From JAMXLO01 sp963799415 (GTDB lineage Bacteria; Pseudomonadota; Alphaproteobacteria; Acetobacterales; Acetobacteraceae), in contig CAWCXI010000015.1 of assembly GCA_963799415.1 (NCBI GenBank), forward strand, positions 62,001-126,000: a stretch of DNA of 64,000 nucleotides, given 5' to 3'. A program made the position numbers and the translations under genes. The notes beneath the pieces are model-generated. The model had not been told where the DNA came from, did not search any database, and was given only the letters and a program-made list of their open reading frames with translations. How positions within the stretch are numbered: the stretch's first letter is position 1; each line of letters starts with the position of its first letter. Below are positions 28,093-37,293 of this stretch, in pieces.

Positions 28093-30477
28093 GTGACCGA
28101 CGCACCAGGCTGGCCAGGCATTGCACCGCGCTGGACGTCCAGCGCGAAGAGCGGAGTGGGCACGGCGCTGTCCCCCGTCAGCCGGGTGTGGTTCACCCTC
28201 AGCCACGGGATACTGGACGAAATCTACTATCCGCGTGTCGATCAGGCCTGCACGCGGGACTTTGGCCTGATCGTGACCGATGGCGAAGGGTTCTTTGCCG
28301 AGGAAAAGCGCGACTGCACCTTTGCCATCGCCGGGCTGGAGGATGGTGTTCCGGCATTCCACCTGATCAATACCCACACCGGCGGCCGCTTTCGGATCCA
28401 TAAGCACATACTGACCGACCAGCGCGCCGATGTGGTGATTCAGCGGGTGAGGCTTGAGGTCCTGGACGGCCGTCCCCTGCGCCTCTTCACGCTGCTGGCG
28501 CCACATCTGGTCAATGGTGGGGCGCACAACACTGCCTGGACGGGCGACTACAAGGGCCATCACATGTTGTTCGCTGAGGGCGATGGAACCACGTTGGCAC
28601 TAGGCTGCTCGCGCCCCTTTCTCGCTCGCTCGGTCGGCTTCGTCGGGGCCTCCGATGGCTGGCAGATGCTGCACCAGAGCGGTCAGCTGAGCGACGAATA
28701 CGACCGTGCGGCCGATGGCAACGTCGCGCTGACCGCTGAGATCTCGTCACCGGAAGAGGAGTTCCGGCTCTCTTTGGGCTTTGGTCGCAGTGCATCTGAG
28801 GCTGCCTTTCGAGTGCGGGCCAGCCTACAGACGCCGATGGAGCGGCAGATGGAGGAATATGCCACCGGCTGGCGGTCCTGGCAGGCGCAGCTTCGGTCGC
28901 TGGACCGGAAGGTGGAAGGGCACAACGTCTATCGCGTCAGCACCGCGGTGCTGCGCTGTCATGAAAGTCCGACATTTCCCGGCGGTCTGATCGCCAGCCT
29001 GTCCATCCCGTGGGGCGGTAGCAAGGGCGACGATGATCTCGGCGGCTATCACCTGGTATGGCCGCGTGATTTGGCGCAGACTGCCGGCGCATTCCTGGCC
29101 TGCGGTGCACATGATGAAGTGCTGCGTATCGTGCGCTACCTGCGTGCCGTGCAGGAGGACGACGGAAGCTGGCCGCAGAATTGCTGGCTGGATGGCACAC
29201 CGTATTGGCACGGCATCCAGCTGGATGAGTGTGCTTTCCCGATGCTGCTGCTGGACATGGCCTGGCGCGAGGGCGCGTTGCCTTTGCCAGTGCTGCCGGC
29301 CTTTTGGCCGATGGTCGCGAGGGCGGCGGGGTTTGTCATCAGCCACGGGCCGCGCACCAGCCAGGATCGGTGGGAGGAAAATGCGGGCTACACGCCGTTC
29401 ACGCTCGCCGTGCAGGTCGCCGCGCTGCTCGCTGCGGCTGATATTGCCGACGCCTGCAACATTGATGACGTTGCCGACTTCCTGCGTGACACGGCGGATG
29501 CGTGGAACGAGCAGATCGAGGACTGGGTATATGTCACCGATACCCGACTGACGCGTGAGGTTGGTGTAGCAGGCTACTACATACGGATTGCACCCGAGGT
29601 GCCCGGTGAGGCGCGTGCCGAGCTGCGCGGCACGGTAGAAGTCCGCAATCGATTCGCTGAAGCGAGCCATGTTGAGGCCGACGAGCTGATCAGCACAGAT
29701 GCCCTGGCACTGGTGCGGTTCGGGCTGCGTTCGCCGGACGATCCGCGGATCATCGACACGGTGAAGGTGATCGATCATGTGCTGTGCGTGGATCTGCCCT
29801 ACGGTCCTGGCTGGCGGCGCTACAACGGCGACGGCTACGGAGAGCATGACGACGGTGGCCCGTATGACGGCACAGGTGTCGGTCGTGTCTGGCCGCTGCT
29901 TGCGGGCGAGCGGGCGCACTACGAGTTGGCGGCAGGCCGCCGTGCCGAGGCAGAGCGACTGCTGGCAGCGTTAGAGGCTGGAGCGAGTCCGGGTCGGCTG
30001 CTCCCAGAGCAGGTATGGGACGGCGCGCCGATCCCAGAGCTGGAGCTGTTTCCCGGCCAACCGAGCGGATCGGCCATGCCGCTGGTGTGGGCGCATGCCG
30101 AGCATATCAAGCTGCTGCGGTCGCTCGCGGACGGCGCAGTATTCGATCGGCCGCCGCAAGCGGTGCGACGCTATCTCCGTGAGAAGCGCGTAGCCCGATG
30201 CCGGCCCTGGCGGCCCGACTGGCGGACGCCGTCGGTGCCTGTGGGGAGAGTGCTCCGGCTCGATTTGCCGGATGAGGCCGTGGTTCACTGGAGCCCGGAT
30301 GGCTGGCTAACGCGCAACGACGTACGGACGCGCGACACCGGAATTGGAATTCACACCGTTGATCTGCCGACGACCGGTCTGGTGCCGGGCCAAACCATCG
30401 TATTCACCTGGATGACCGTCGCCAGCGGCGAATGGGTTGGCGAGGATCACACAGTGACGGTTGACGGCGCGGGCTGA
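28093..30477 (+). CDS. GH15 glucoamylase / glucodextranase-like enzyme
   Basis: The enzyme should release glucose from the non-reducing ends of alpha-glucans or dextrin. The GTG at 28093 has a perfect AAGGAGG ribosome-binding site and gives 794 residues; the in-frame ATG at 28033 has none. Domains: an N-terminal glucodextranase-N-type beta-sandwich (about 15-270), the (alpha/alpha)6 GH15 barrel (about 290-680) with WPRDLAQTAGAF, the general acid region RWEENAGYTPFT and the general base region LPEQVWDGAPI, then a C-terminal beta domain (about 700-790). No signal peptide is seen, so it probably acts on intracellular glycogen-type glucan. It is monocistronic between yebC and the maoC operon. Confidence 0.92.
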   Translation: MTDAPGWPGIAPRWTSSAKSGVGTALSPVSRVWFTLSHGILDEIYYPRVDQACTRDFGLIVTDGEGFFAEEKRDCTFAIAGLEDGVPAFHLINTHTGGRFRIHKHILTDQRADVVIQRVRLEVLDGRPLRLFTLLAPHLVNGGAHNTAWTGDYKGHHMLFAEGDGTTLALGCSRPFLARSVGFVGASDGWQMLHQSGQLSDEYDRAADGNVALTAEISSPEEEFRLSLGFGRSASEAAFRVRASLQTPMERQMEEYATGWRSWQAQLRSLDRKVEGHNVYRVSTAVLRCHESPTFPGGLIASLSIPWGGSKGDDDLGGYHLVWPRDLAQTAGAFLACGAHDEVLRIVRYLRAVQEDDGSWPQNCWLDGTPYWHGIQLDECAFPMLLLDMAWREGALPLPVLPAFWPMVARAAGFVISHGPRTSQDRWEENAGYTPFTLAVQVAALLAAADIADACNIDDVADFLRDTADAWNEQIEDWVYVTDTRLTREVGVAGYYIRIAPEVPGEARAELRGTVEVRNRFAEASHVEADELISTDALALVRFGLRSPDDPRIIDTVKVIDHVLCVDLPYGPGWRRYNGDGYGEHDDGGPYDGTGVGRVWPLLAGERAHYELAAGRRAEAERLLAALEAGASPGRLLPEQVWDGAPIPELELFPGQPSGSAMPLVWAHAEHIKLLRSLADGAVFDRPPQAVRRYLREKRVARCRPWRPDWRTPSVPVGRVLRLDLPDEAVVHWSPDGWLTRNDVRTRDTGIGIHTVDLPTTGLVPGQTIVFTWMTVASGEWVGEDHTVTVDGAG

Positions 30478-30486
30478 TCGAGGAGG

Positions 30487-30966
30487 TCAGCGTGGGCGCT
30501 TGCGCAGCAGGAAGCGTTGGCGTCCGTCCAGCGCCAGCTCACGACGTTGGTTGTGCACCGTACTGCGGAGGCCGATCACGCCGGTGGTGCGATTGGGCGA
30601 CAGCTCGTCCACTTCCAGTGCTGAATACAACGTATCGCCGACGAAGACCGGCTTCAGAAATCGGCTCGACTGTTCGAGGAAGCCCACCAGCGCATCCTCG
30701 GTGACGAACGGGAACAGCCCTGCGCCTGGCGCGGTCTGGATCAGCGTCTGGAAACCGTGGGCGAGCATGCCGGGCAAGCCGTGAGCTCGGCAGTACTCCA
30801 CGTTGTAATGGATCGGATGGTTGTCGCCGCTCGCGGCCTGGAACGCCAGGAACAGCGCCTCGGTCATCGTCCTGCTTGGCAGCACGAAGCGTTCACCCAT
30901 TTGGAAGTCATCGAACCAGCGCTGCTCTGGGATCATGCGATGCGCGGCCGGATCGAAGTCGCTCAT
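30487..30966 (-). CDS. MaoC-family hydratase/dehydratase
   Basis: The 159-residue hotdog-fold protein carries the hydratase motif GDNHPIHYN (around residues 47-55), with the catalytic Asp/His pair of R-specific enoyl-CoA hydratases, and the GLPGMLAHGF segment. It is the last gene of the minus-strand operon; its start overlaps the CoA-transferase stop by 4 bases. That pairing suggests a CoA-ester pathway in which the transferase activates an acid and MaoC hydrates or dehydrates it. The substrate is unknown. Confidence 0.85.
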   Translation of the reverse strand: MSDFDPAAHRMIPEQRWFDDFQMGERFVLPSRTMTEALFLAFQAASGDNHPIHYNVEYCRAHGLPGMLAHGFQTLIQTAPGAGLFPFVTEDALVGFLEQSSRFLKPVFVGDTLYSALEVDELSPNRTTGVIGLRSTVHNQRRELALDGRQRFLLRKRPR

Positions 30967-32138
30967 ACCGCTCCGGCAGCTCGAAAGGCGTCGATCTCCG
31001 ATGGGGCAAATCCAAGCTCCTGCAGCACCGCATCGGTGTGCTGGCCGAGTGCCGGAACATCACCCATCGCAGCTTCCACGTCGGTGAAGGTGAAGGGCGG
31101 GAGCAGCGCACGCACCGGGCCGCCCGGACTATTGATCTCGCGCCAGCGGTCACGTGCGCTGAACTGCACATGCTGCCAAACATCGCCTGGCTCGTTCAGC
31201 CGACCGTTGGCGATGCCGGCCGCATCCAGTTTCTTCACCGCCTCGATTGAGGTCATGTCGGAAAAGTAGTCCTCGATCAGCTGGGTCATCTCGAGCCGAT
31301 GTTCGCGGCGTGCGTTATTGTCGCGGAAGCGCGGATCGGTGGCGAGTTCCGGTCGGTCCAGCACCTTGGCGCAGAAGGTCACCCACTCGCGCTCGTTCTG
31401 GAGGCCGAAGATGACTTGACCATCCTTGGTTTGATGTGCGCCGTAGGGGCTGAGGGCGGGATGGCTGGTAGGCAGCCGCGGCGTCGGTGATTTGCCGTAT
31501 GCGTGCCGATACAGTGGATACATCATCCATTCGGTCAACGCGTCCAGCATGGCGACCTTGACGTTGGCGCCTTCACCGGTGCGCCCTCGCCGAACAAGCG
31601 CGGCAAGGATTCCGGACAGTGCGTACATCCCGGTGGCGATGTCGGCCGCGGAGATGCCGACGCGTGAGGGCGTATCCTGAGTGCCGGTGACGCTGATCAG
31701 GCCTGATTCCGCCTGGATCAGCAGGTCATACGCCTTCTTATGTGCGAACGGCCCGCTCTCGCCATATCCTGAGACGTCGCAGACGACTAGCTTCGGATGG
31801 CGCGGCACGAGGTCAGCATGGCTCAGGCCGAGGCGAGCGGCGGCACCGGGTGCGAGGTTCTGTAGCAGCACATCCGCGCTGCCAACCAGCCGATCCAGTA
31901 TGTTCGCCGCTTCCGCATGCTTCAGGTCGAGCGCAATGCTGCGTTTGCCGCGATTGAGCCAAACGAAGAAGCTGGCTTGGCCGTGCACGTAGCTGTCGTA
32001 GTGACGCGCGAAGTCGCCCTCACCTGGGCGTTCCACTTTGATGACATCGGCACCGAGGTCGGCCATGTGCCGGCTGCAGATCGGCGCCGCCACGGCGTGT
32101 TCGAGGGCGACGACGCGGATGCCTTCGAGGGGTAGCAC
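30963..32138 (-). CDS. CaiB/BaiF (class III) CoA-transferase
   Basis: The 391-residue protein is full length. It starts LPLEGIRVVALEHAVAAPICSRHMADLGADVIKVERPGEGDFAR in short family blocks, and has the catalytic Asp region (KHAEAANILDRLVGSADVLLQN follows RSIALDLK; conserved Asp in SYGESG-containing block). Class III enzymes move CoA between carboxylic acids without free intermediates. It lies 57 bases after the inositol-phosphatase-like gene and overlaps maoC. It is likely co-transcribed with the upstream Ugp-like transporter, though a metabolic link is unproven. Confidence 0.9.
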   Translation of the reverse strand: MLPLEGIRVVALEHAVAAPICSRHMADLGADVIKVERPGEGDFARHYDSYVHGQASFFVWLNRGKRSIALDLKHAEAANILDRLVGSADVLLQNLAPGAAARLGLSHADLVPRHPKLVVCDVSGYGESGPFAHKKAYDLLIQAESGLISVTGTQDTPSRVGISAADIATGMYALSGILAALVRRGRTGEGANVKVAMLDALTEWMMYPLYRHAYGKSPTPRLPTSHPALSPYGAHQTKDGQVIFGLQNEREWVTFCAKVLDRPELATDPRFRDNNARREHRLEMTQLIEDYFSDMTSIEAVKKLDAAGIANGRLNEPGDVWQHVQFSARDRWREINSPGGPVRALLPPFTFTDVEAAMGDVPALGQHTDAVLQELGFAPSEIDAFRAAGAV

Positions 32139-32195
32139 GGTCGGATCTACCTTCCAGGAGTTCTTCAGGCAGGAAAGCGCCGCGTGCTGCTCCTG

Positions 32196-32978
32196 TCAAA
32201 GAGCGATCGATGTGGCGGCGGAGAGTGCCGCGGCGATGCCAGGGGCAGCGGCAAGGATCGGATTGCCCGCTGTCGCACCGTCGCCGGCCATGAAGGAACT
32301 GACCGTGGCACCCGCCTCCGCCAAGATCGTCAGCGCCGCAGCCACGTCCCACAGATTGATGTGCAGTTCGACATAGGCGTCCGTGCGGCCAGCCGCGACG
32401 TCGGCAAGACCGAGCGCCCCCGAGCCATTGAGCCGTGGCATAGCACCGGCGGCGATGATGCGGTCGGCAAGCCCGATGAAAGTTTCACGTGGTCGACGGT
32501 GCGACCAGCCAAGCTCGATGGTGGCGCGAGCGAGGTCCGTGGTTTCTGCGGCGCGAATTGGTGTGCCATTCAGCGTAGCGCCGGCGCCACGGCATGCAGC
32601 GAAGGTCTCGCTGAGTGCGGGAGCGACAATGACGCCGATCACCGGGGTCTCGCCGTCGAGGCAACCAAGCGAGACGCAGAAACGCTTGCCGCCGCGCATG
32701 AAATTTGCGGTGCCATCGATCGGATCGACCACCCAGCGCAGGGTTCCCGAGCGGGCTCGGCCACCTTCCTCGCCTTGAAAGCCGTCAGCCGGATAGGCCT
32801 GCGCCAGGCGTTCGGATAGTAGATTTTCGACGGCGCCGTCAGCCTCGGTGAGCCAGTCCTGCGCACCCTTCAGCGTGGCCGATGATGCGCCGGGCGGCGG
32901 TTGCATACGCAGAGCAAGGGCCGCGGCTTCAGTAGCAAGCATAACAGCAGTGTCGAATCGGTCGGCAAGTGCGGTCAT
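32196..32978 (-). CDS. Inositol monophosphatase-family phosphatase
   Basis: The 260-residue protein has the metal-binding triad of Mg-dependent, Li-sensitive phosphatases: GEEGG near 69-73, WVVDPIDGTANF near 82-93 and LWDVAAALTILAEAGA near 210-225. It removes phosphate from inositol phosphates, sugar phosphates or glycerol phosphates. It overlaps the last permease gene by 4 bases, so it probably processes the phosphorylated compound brought in by the importer. The exact substrate cannot be told. Confidence 0.9.
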   Translation of the reverse strand: MTALADRFDTAVMLATEAAALALRMQPPPGASSATLKGAQDWLTEADGAVENLLSERLAQAYPADGFQGEEGGRARSGTLRWVVDPIDGTANFMRGGKRFCVSLGCLDGETPVIGVIVAPALSETFAACRGAGATLNGTPIRAAETTDLARATIELGWSHRRPRETFIGLADRIIAAGAMPRLNGSGALGLADVAAGRTDAYVELHINLWDVAAALTILAEAGATVSSFMAGDGATAGNPILAAAPGIAAALSAATSIAL

Positions 32979-33799
32979 CGGATCCCCGCGCGCATGAAAC
33001 TCTGGACGAATTGTCGTTGGAACAGCAAAAAGGCAATCAGTAGCGGCGCGCTCGTCATCAGCGTGGCGGCGGTGACGATCGACCAGTCGATACCCTGGTC
33101 GGTCGTCGCGAAGACGGCCAAGCCCACGGTCAGTGGCCGCGTGGTCACCGAATTGGTGATGATCAGCGGCCAGAGGAAGTTATTCCAGTGATAACTGACG
33201 GAGACCAAACCGTAGGCGATGTAGGTTGGCTTGGCGAGCGGTACATAGACGCGCCACAGTCTTGCCAGCAGTCCGCAGCCTTCCAATCGCGCCGCGTCAT
33301 CGAGCGGCTGCGGGATGGTCAGAAAGGTCTGACGCAGCAGGAAAATACCGAAAGCAGAGCCGAGATAGGGCAAGGCGATCGCCAGGATGGTGTCGGCGAG
33401 ATGCAGTTGGACGAGGGTGCGGTAGTTTTCGACCAGAAGCACGTCCGGCATGACCATCAGCTGCAACAGCACTACGGCGAACAGCAGATCGCGGCCTGGG
33501 AACGTGAGACGAGCGAAAGCGAATGCGGCCAGCGTGCAGAGCACGAATTGCGCGGCCAGGATAAGGGTGACGAGCAGCACGGTATTGATCAGGTAGCGGG
33601 TGAAGGGTGCCGCCTGCCAAGCCGCCTTAAAGTTCGCAGATGTCAGTGGCGCCAGCGGATCGAAATGTGTCGCATAAATTGCGGGGTGGAAAGCGGTCCA
33701 TACGGCGTAGATCAGCGGCAGCATCCACAGCAGGCCGAGCAGCCAGGCGCCGATGGTCTCCAGATTGCGACCTACTGGATGGTGCAGAGCGACCATCAT
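32975..33799 (-). CDS. ABC importer permease, UgpE-like
   Basis: The 274-residue permease has six predicted membrane helices and the EAA loop (DDAARLEGCGLLARLWRVYVPLAKP, about 180-205; key residues E-G and P-L-x-P). The family is CUT1 carbohydrate/glycerol-3-phosphate importers, second permease type (MalG/UgpE). Its start overlaps the preceding permease by 4 bases. Confidence 0.9.
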   Translation of the reverse strand: MMVALHHPVGRNLETIGAWLLGLLWMLPLIYAVWTAFHPAIYATHFDPLAPLTSANFKAAWQAAPFTRYLINTVLLVTLILAAQFVLCTLAAFAFARLTFPGRDLLFAVVLLQLMVMPDVLLVENYRTLVQLHLADTILAIALPYLGSAFGIFLLRQTFLTIPQPLDDAARLEGCGLLARLWRVYVPLAKPTYIAYGLVSVSYHWNNFLWPLIITNSVTTRPLTVGLAVFATTDQGIDWSIVTAATLMTSAPLLIAFLLFQRQFVQSFMRAGIR

Positions 33800-34665
33800 C
33801 GATAATGCACTCGCCGACCCAGCACGCCGAATTGGAACGCTGCGGCCAGCGCCATGATGGTCAGCAATACCACGGTCGCTGTCGCAGCGGCTGCGGTGTC
33901 CCAGAAGCGGAAGCCGGCCTCGTAGATGTAGTAGAGCAGCAGCGTCGTTGCATTGTCCGGACCGCCACGGGTCATCACCACGATGTGGTCAATGACCCGG
34001 AATGCGTTGATCACAGCATTGACCAGGACAAACAATGTGGTCGGCATCAGCAGCGGCAAGATGACGCGACGCAGGTAGTTCCAACGCGACGAGCCCTCGA
34101 GTGCGGCAGCCTCGCGCAGGTCAGTTGGCATGGTCTGCAAGGCTGCGAGATAGAAGATCATGAAGAACCCGGCTTCCTTCCACACTGCGACCGCGATCAT
34201 TGCCGGCAGTGCTGTGGTTGGATCGCCCAACCAATTGTGCCGACCGCCGCCGAAGAATGCCATGATGCGATCGAACAAGCCGTAATCGGGCGTGTAGAAG
34301 AACAACCAGATGTTGGCGACAGCGATCATCGGCAGCATGGTCGGCAGGAAGTAAGCCATACGCAGCAGTGCCCTGCCGGGCAGCGCCTCATTCACCGCGA
34401 GGGCCATCAGGAACGCGATGACGATCGATACGGGGATCGTGGCGACCGCATACCACGCGTTGTTGCGCAGCGCCTGCCAGAATACGGGATCGTCCAGCAG
34501 GTCTGTGTAGTTGTCGATACCGGCGAACGGCGCGGGGCGACTTCCGTGCGGCGTGGCGTACAGGCTGTCGAGCAGCGTTGCGATTGCAGGCCAGTGGGTG
34601 AAGGCAACCAATAGGACCAGGGCGGGAAGCAGCAGCAGCCAGGCGTGGAGTGTCTCGCGCCGCAT
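33796..34665 (-). CDS. ABC importer permease, UgpA-like
   Basis: This 289-residue protein is the first CUT1 permease (MalF/UgpA type), with six helices and the EAA loop near 205-230 (LREAAALEGSSRWNYLR, ending ILPLLMPT). The N-terminal helix (LLLLPALVLLVAFTHWPAIATLLDS in part) is typical. It follows the solute-binding protein gene by 13 bases and overlaps the UgpE-like permease. Confidence 0.91.
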   Translation of the reverse strand: MRRETLHAWLLLLPALVLLVAFTHWPAIATLLDSLYATPHGSRPAPFAGIDNYTDLLDDPVFWQALRNNAWYAVATIPVSIVIAFLMALAVNEALPGRALLRMAYFLPTMLPMIAVANIWLFFYTPDYGLFDRIMAFFGGGRHNWLGDPTTALPAMIAVAVWKEAGFFMIFYLAALQTMPTDLREAAALEGSSRWNYLRRVILPLLMPTTLFVLVNAVINAFRVIDHIVVMTRGGPDNATTLLLYYIYEAGFRFWDTAAAATATVVLLTIMALAAAFQFGVLGRRVHYR

Positions 34666-34678
34666 ACGCCGTCTCCCG

Positions 34679-35971
34679 TCAGGTCCTCTTGTACGGTTTC
34701 AATATCCGGTCCGCGTCGCCCTGGGCATCCGCCATAGCGCGGGCTGGAGGCTTGGAGCCATTCAGGCAGGCCTGAATGTTATCGGTCAGAACCTTGTACA
34801 CGCGTTGATTCTCATGCACGGACAGCTCGCCGGTAGCTACCGGGAGGAAGGTGCGCGCCACATTCGCCGCAGGGAATTTGGTGACAAAGTCCTTCAGCGT
34901 CTGGGTCTCATAGGCTGCTGGACTGGTCGCGATGTAGCCGGTCCGCATGGACCAGTCGGCAGCTCGTTCCGGCTGGCTCAGCCAGCGCGCAAATCGCAGA
35001 CTTGCCTGCCGCTCAGCGGGGCTGGCGTTCTTGAAGAAATATAAATTGCCGCCACCAACCACGGTGTGCGGCGAGTTCTTGCCGGCGAGTCCTGCCACGC
35101 CGAATGGGAACTGAGCCTTGTCGCGCACGTTGGTCAGATTGCCGGTGGTGTGCTGGATGATCGCCGTGTTGCCTTCCAAAAAATCAGGTGAAAGCTGCGG
35201 CCAATTTGATACGCCGTCCGGCGTCGCATGGTGCTCCGCGGAGAGGCTCTGCCAGAAGGACATCGCGTCGATGGTTTTCGGTTGGTTGAAATACACCTCG
35301 GTACCAGCTTCATTCATCAGCTTCTGCTCGGCCTGATTGGCGAGTGCACCGAATGTCCACTGCGCATTGCCCAGATCGCCCGCCATCTTGATGCCCCAGC
35401 GTGTCACGCGACCCGATGCATCACGCTTGGTCAGCTTCTCCGCCGTTGTCGCAAGCGCGGCCCATGTCGTCGGGAATTTCTCGGCATCTAGCCCGACTTC
35501 CTGGAACGCTGCCTTGTTGTAATAGAAGATTGCGGTCGATCGCTGGAATGGCACTGACCATGTCTTGCCATCAGCGTGACTGTTCGCCATGAATGCCGGA
35601 TAGAAGCTGCCGAGCCACTTCTTGCCATCGGCATCCAGGCCAATCTCATCGAGCGACACAAGGATGTCCTGGTCCTGCAGACTGTGCATCTCGGCGGCCA
35701 GCAGTACGGCGAATTGCGGGCCGGTGCCTGCGCGAATTGCGGCCAACGCCTTGATCAGCGTCTGGCTATAGTCGCCGGCATACACCGGCTCCACTGCGAT
35801 GCCGGTCTCCTGCTGGAACGCCTTGCAGTAGTCATCCATGATCGCCTGCAGTGGACCGCCGACGGCGATCGGATAGTAGAACGTCAGCTTCTGGACACTT
35901 TGGGCCTGCAAGATGGCGGGCGCGGCGAGCATACCCGCTGAAACAGTGAACAGTGTGCGGCGACGGATCAT
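34679..35971 (-). CDS. Extracellular solute-binding protein, UgpB-like
   Basis: This is a 430-residue periplasmic binding protein of the sugar/glycerol-phosphate family. The signal peptide starts MIRRRTLFTVSAGMLAAPAIL and ends AQA-like near 23-25; the RRR suggests possible Tat export. The mature part has the family features LTFYYPIAVGGPLQAIMDDYC, EPVYAGDYSQTLIKALAA and a C-terminal lobe with LAAPAERQASLRFARWLS-like segment. Similarity in style to UgpB (glycerol-3-phosphate) suggests a phosphorylated polyol as ligand, consistent with the phosphatase in the operon. Confidence 0.9.
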   Translation of the reverse strand: MIRRRTLFTVSAGMLAAPAILQAQSVQKLTFYYPIAVGGPLQAIMDDYCKAFQQETGIAVEPVYAGDYSQTLIKALAAIRAGTGPQFAVLLAAEMHSLQDQDILVSLDEIGLDADGKKWLGSFYPAFMANSHADGKTWSVPFQRSTAIFYYNKAAFQEVGLDAEKFPTTWAALATTAEKLTKRDASGRVTRWGIKMAGDLGNAQWTFGALANQAEQKLMNEAGTEVYFNQPKTIDAMSFWQSLSAEHHATPDGVSNWPQLSPDFLEGNTAIIQHTTGNLTNVRDKAQFPFGVAGLAGKNSPHTVVGGGNLYFFKNASPAERQASLRFARWLSQPERAADWSMRTGYIATSPAAYETQTLKDFVTKFPAANVARTFLPVATGELSVHENQRVYKVLTDNIQACLNGSKPPARAMADAQGDADRILKPYKRT

Positions 35972-36035
35972 GGTGAGGCCTCCCTATTGCTTCGGGCATG
36001 TTGCGTTGTGGCTGCGCGGCAGCCTTGGCAAACGG

Positions 36036-37154
36036 TCATGCGCCGACAGTCTGTTTCGCGGTCGCGGCTTGCTCGACGCGACTGCCCACGGCTGCGTTGA
36101 AGAGGTGGATTGGTTCCTCGGTGGCAAGGCACACCGGCGCGCCATCGGCCAGCACCACACGGCCTGGGAGCCGTGCCAGGAGCGGCACGTCGCCGACGGT
36201 GCAGGCAACCACCGTATCAGCGCCAAGATATTCGGCATGCCGAACGCGCGCTGCTATCCCCTGCTCGGCGAGGTGAAGGTTCTCGGGACGAATGCCACCG
36301 AGCAATTCGCCCGCAGCTATTGGTGCCAGGATCGGGCCATTCGATCCGCGCAGAACCATGCCGCCGCCGGACTGCTCCAGCGGGAACAAGTTCATCGGCG
36401 GGGTCCCGATGAAGCTCGCACAGAAACTGGTTGCCGGCCGAGCGTAGATTTCGGCGGGAGGCGCGTCCTGCTCGATGTGTCCGTCGCGCAGCAGCACAAT
36501 CTGATCGGCCATACCCATGGCCTCGGTCTGGTCATGCGTCACATACAGCATGGTGATGCCGAGCCGCCGCTGCAGCGCCAGAATCTCGCGCCGCATGTCG
36601 GCGCGAAGCTGCGCGTCGAGGTTCGACAGCGGTTCGTCCATCAGGCAGACCGGCGTCTCGGCCACGATGGCGCGACCGAGAGCCACACGCTGCTGCTGGC
36701 CGCCAGAAAGCTGGCCCGGCTTGCGGTCCAGCAAATGGGCGATGCCAAGGATCTCCACGGCACGCGCCAGCCGACGCGCGCGCTCTCGCGACGCCACCCT
36801 GCGCGCCTTCAGACCGAAGACGATGTTTTCCGCGACGCTCAGGTGTGGGAACAGGGCGTAGGACTGAAACACCATCGCAACGCCGCGCGCTGCCGGCGGC
36901 AGGTTGGTGACGTCGCGACCGGCAATCTCCACCCGGCCCGCGGTGGCGGTTTCGAGGCCGGCAACGATTCGCAGGCAGGTGGTCTTGCCGCAGCCTGACG
37001 GGCCTAGCAACACGGTAAAGCGGCCGGGCGCGATGTCGATAGAGATGCGATCCAGTGCCGCCATCGTGCCCCAGCGCCGGCTGACGTCGATCAGCCGCAC
37101 CGCCGCGCCGGAGTAGGCCGGTCGTGTTGGCTGGGTTGTGTCGTCGGGGGGCAT
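36036..37154 (-). CDS. ABC importer ATP-binding protein, UgpC/MalK-like
   Basis: The 372-residue ATPase energises the importer. Walker A GPSGCGKTT, signature LSGGQQQRVALGRAI, Walker B VCLMDEPLSNLD and the H-loop (TMLYVTHDQTEAMGMAD) are intact; a C-terminal TOBE/MalK regulatory domain follows (about 240-365). The ATG at 37154 was chosen; the in-frame extension to 37295 has no match and overlaps the aroE leader. It is the promoter-proximal gene of the operon, 64 bases before the binding-protein gene. Confidence 0.92.
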   Translation of the reverse strand: MPPDDTTQPTRPAYSGAAVRLIDVSRRWGTMAALDRISIDIAPGRFTVLLGPSGCGKTTCLRIVAGLETATAGRVEIAGRDVTNLPPAARGVAMVFQSYALFPHLSVAENIVFGLKARRVASRERARRLARAVEILGIAHLLDRKPGQLSGGQQQRVALGRAIVAETPVCLMDEPLSNLDAQLRADMRREILALQRRLGITMLYVTHDQTEAMGMADQIVLLRDGHIEQDAPPAEIYARPATSFCASFIGTPPMNLFPLEQSGGGMVLRGSNGPILAPIAAGELLGGIRPENLHLAEQGIAARVRHAEYLGADTVVACTVGDVPLLARLPGRVVLADGAPVCLATEEPIHLFNAAVGSRVEQAATAKQTVGA

Positions 37155-37293
37155 GAAACCGGTCTCGTTGCGGGAACCGATGACAATCTGCGCAGCTAAC
37201 CGGCCGCGCGGCAAGCGGAAGGGGCGATCCGGATCGTGGCGTTTGGATGAACCCGGCATTGATCTTCGCCGCACAGCGAGGAAAGGTACCTGC

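Noticed and set aside
33640..34614. A 324-codon plus-strand frame over the permease
   Set aside because: Cys/His/Gln-rich antisense reading of a clear membrane permease.
35913..36998. A 361-codon plus-strand frame over the UgpC-like ATPase
   Set aside because: Antisense to an ATPase with all motifs.
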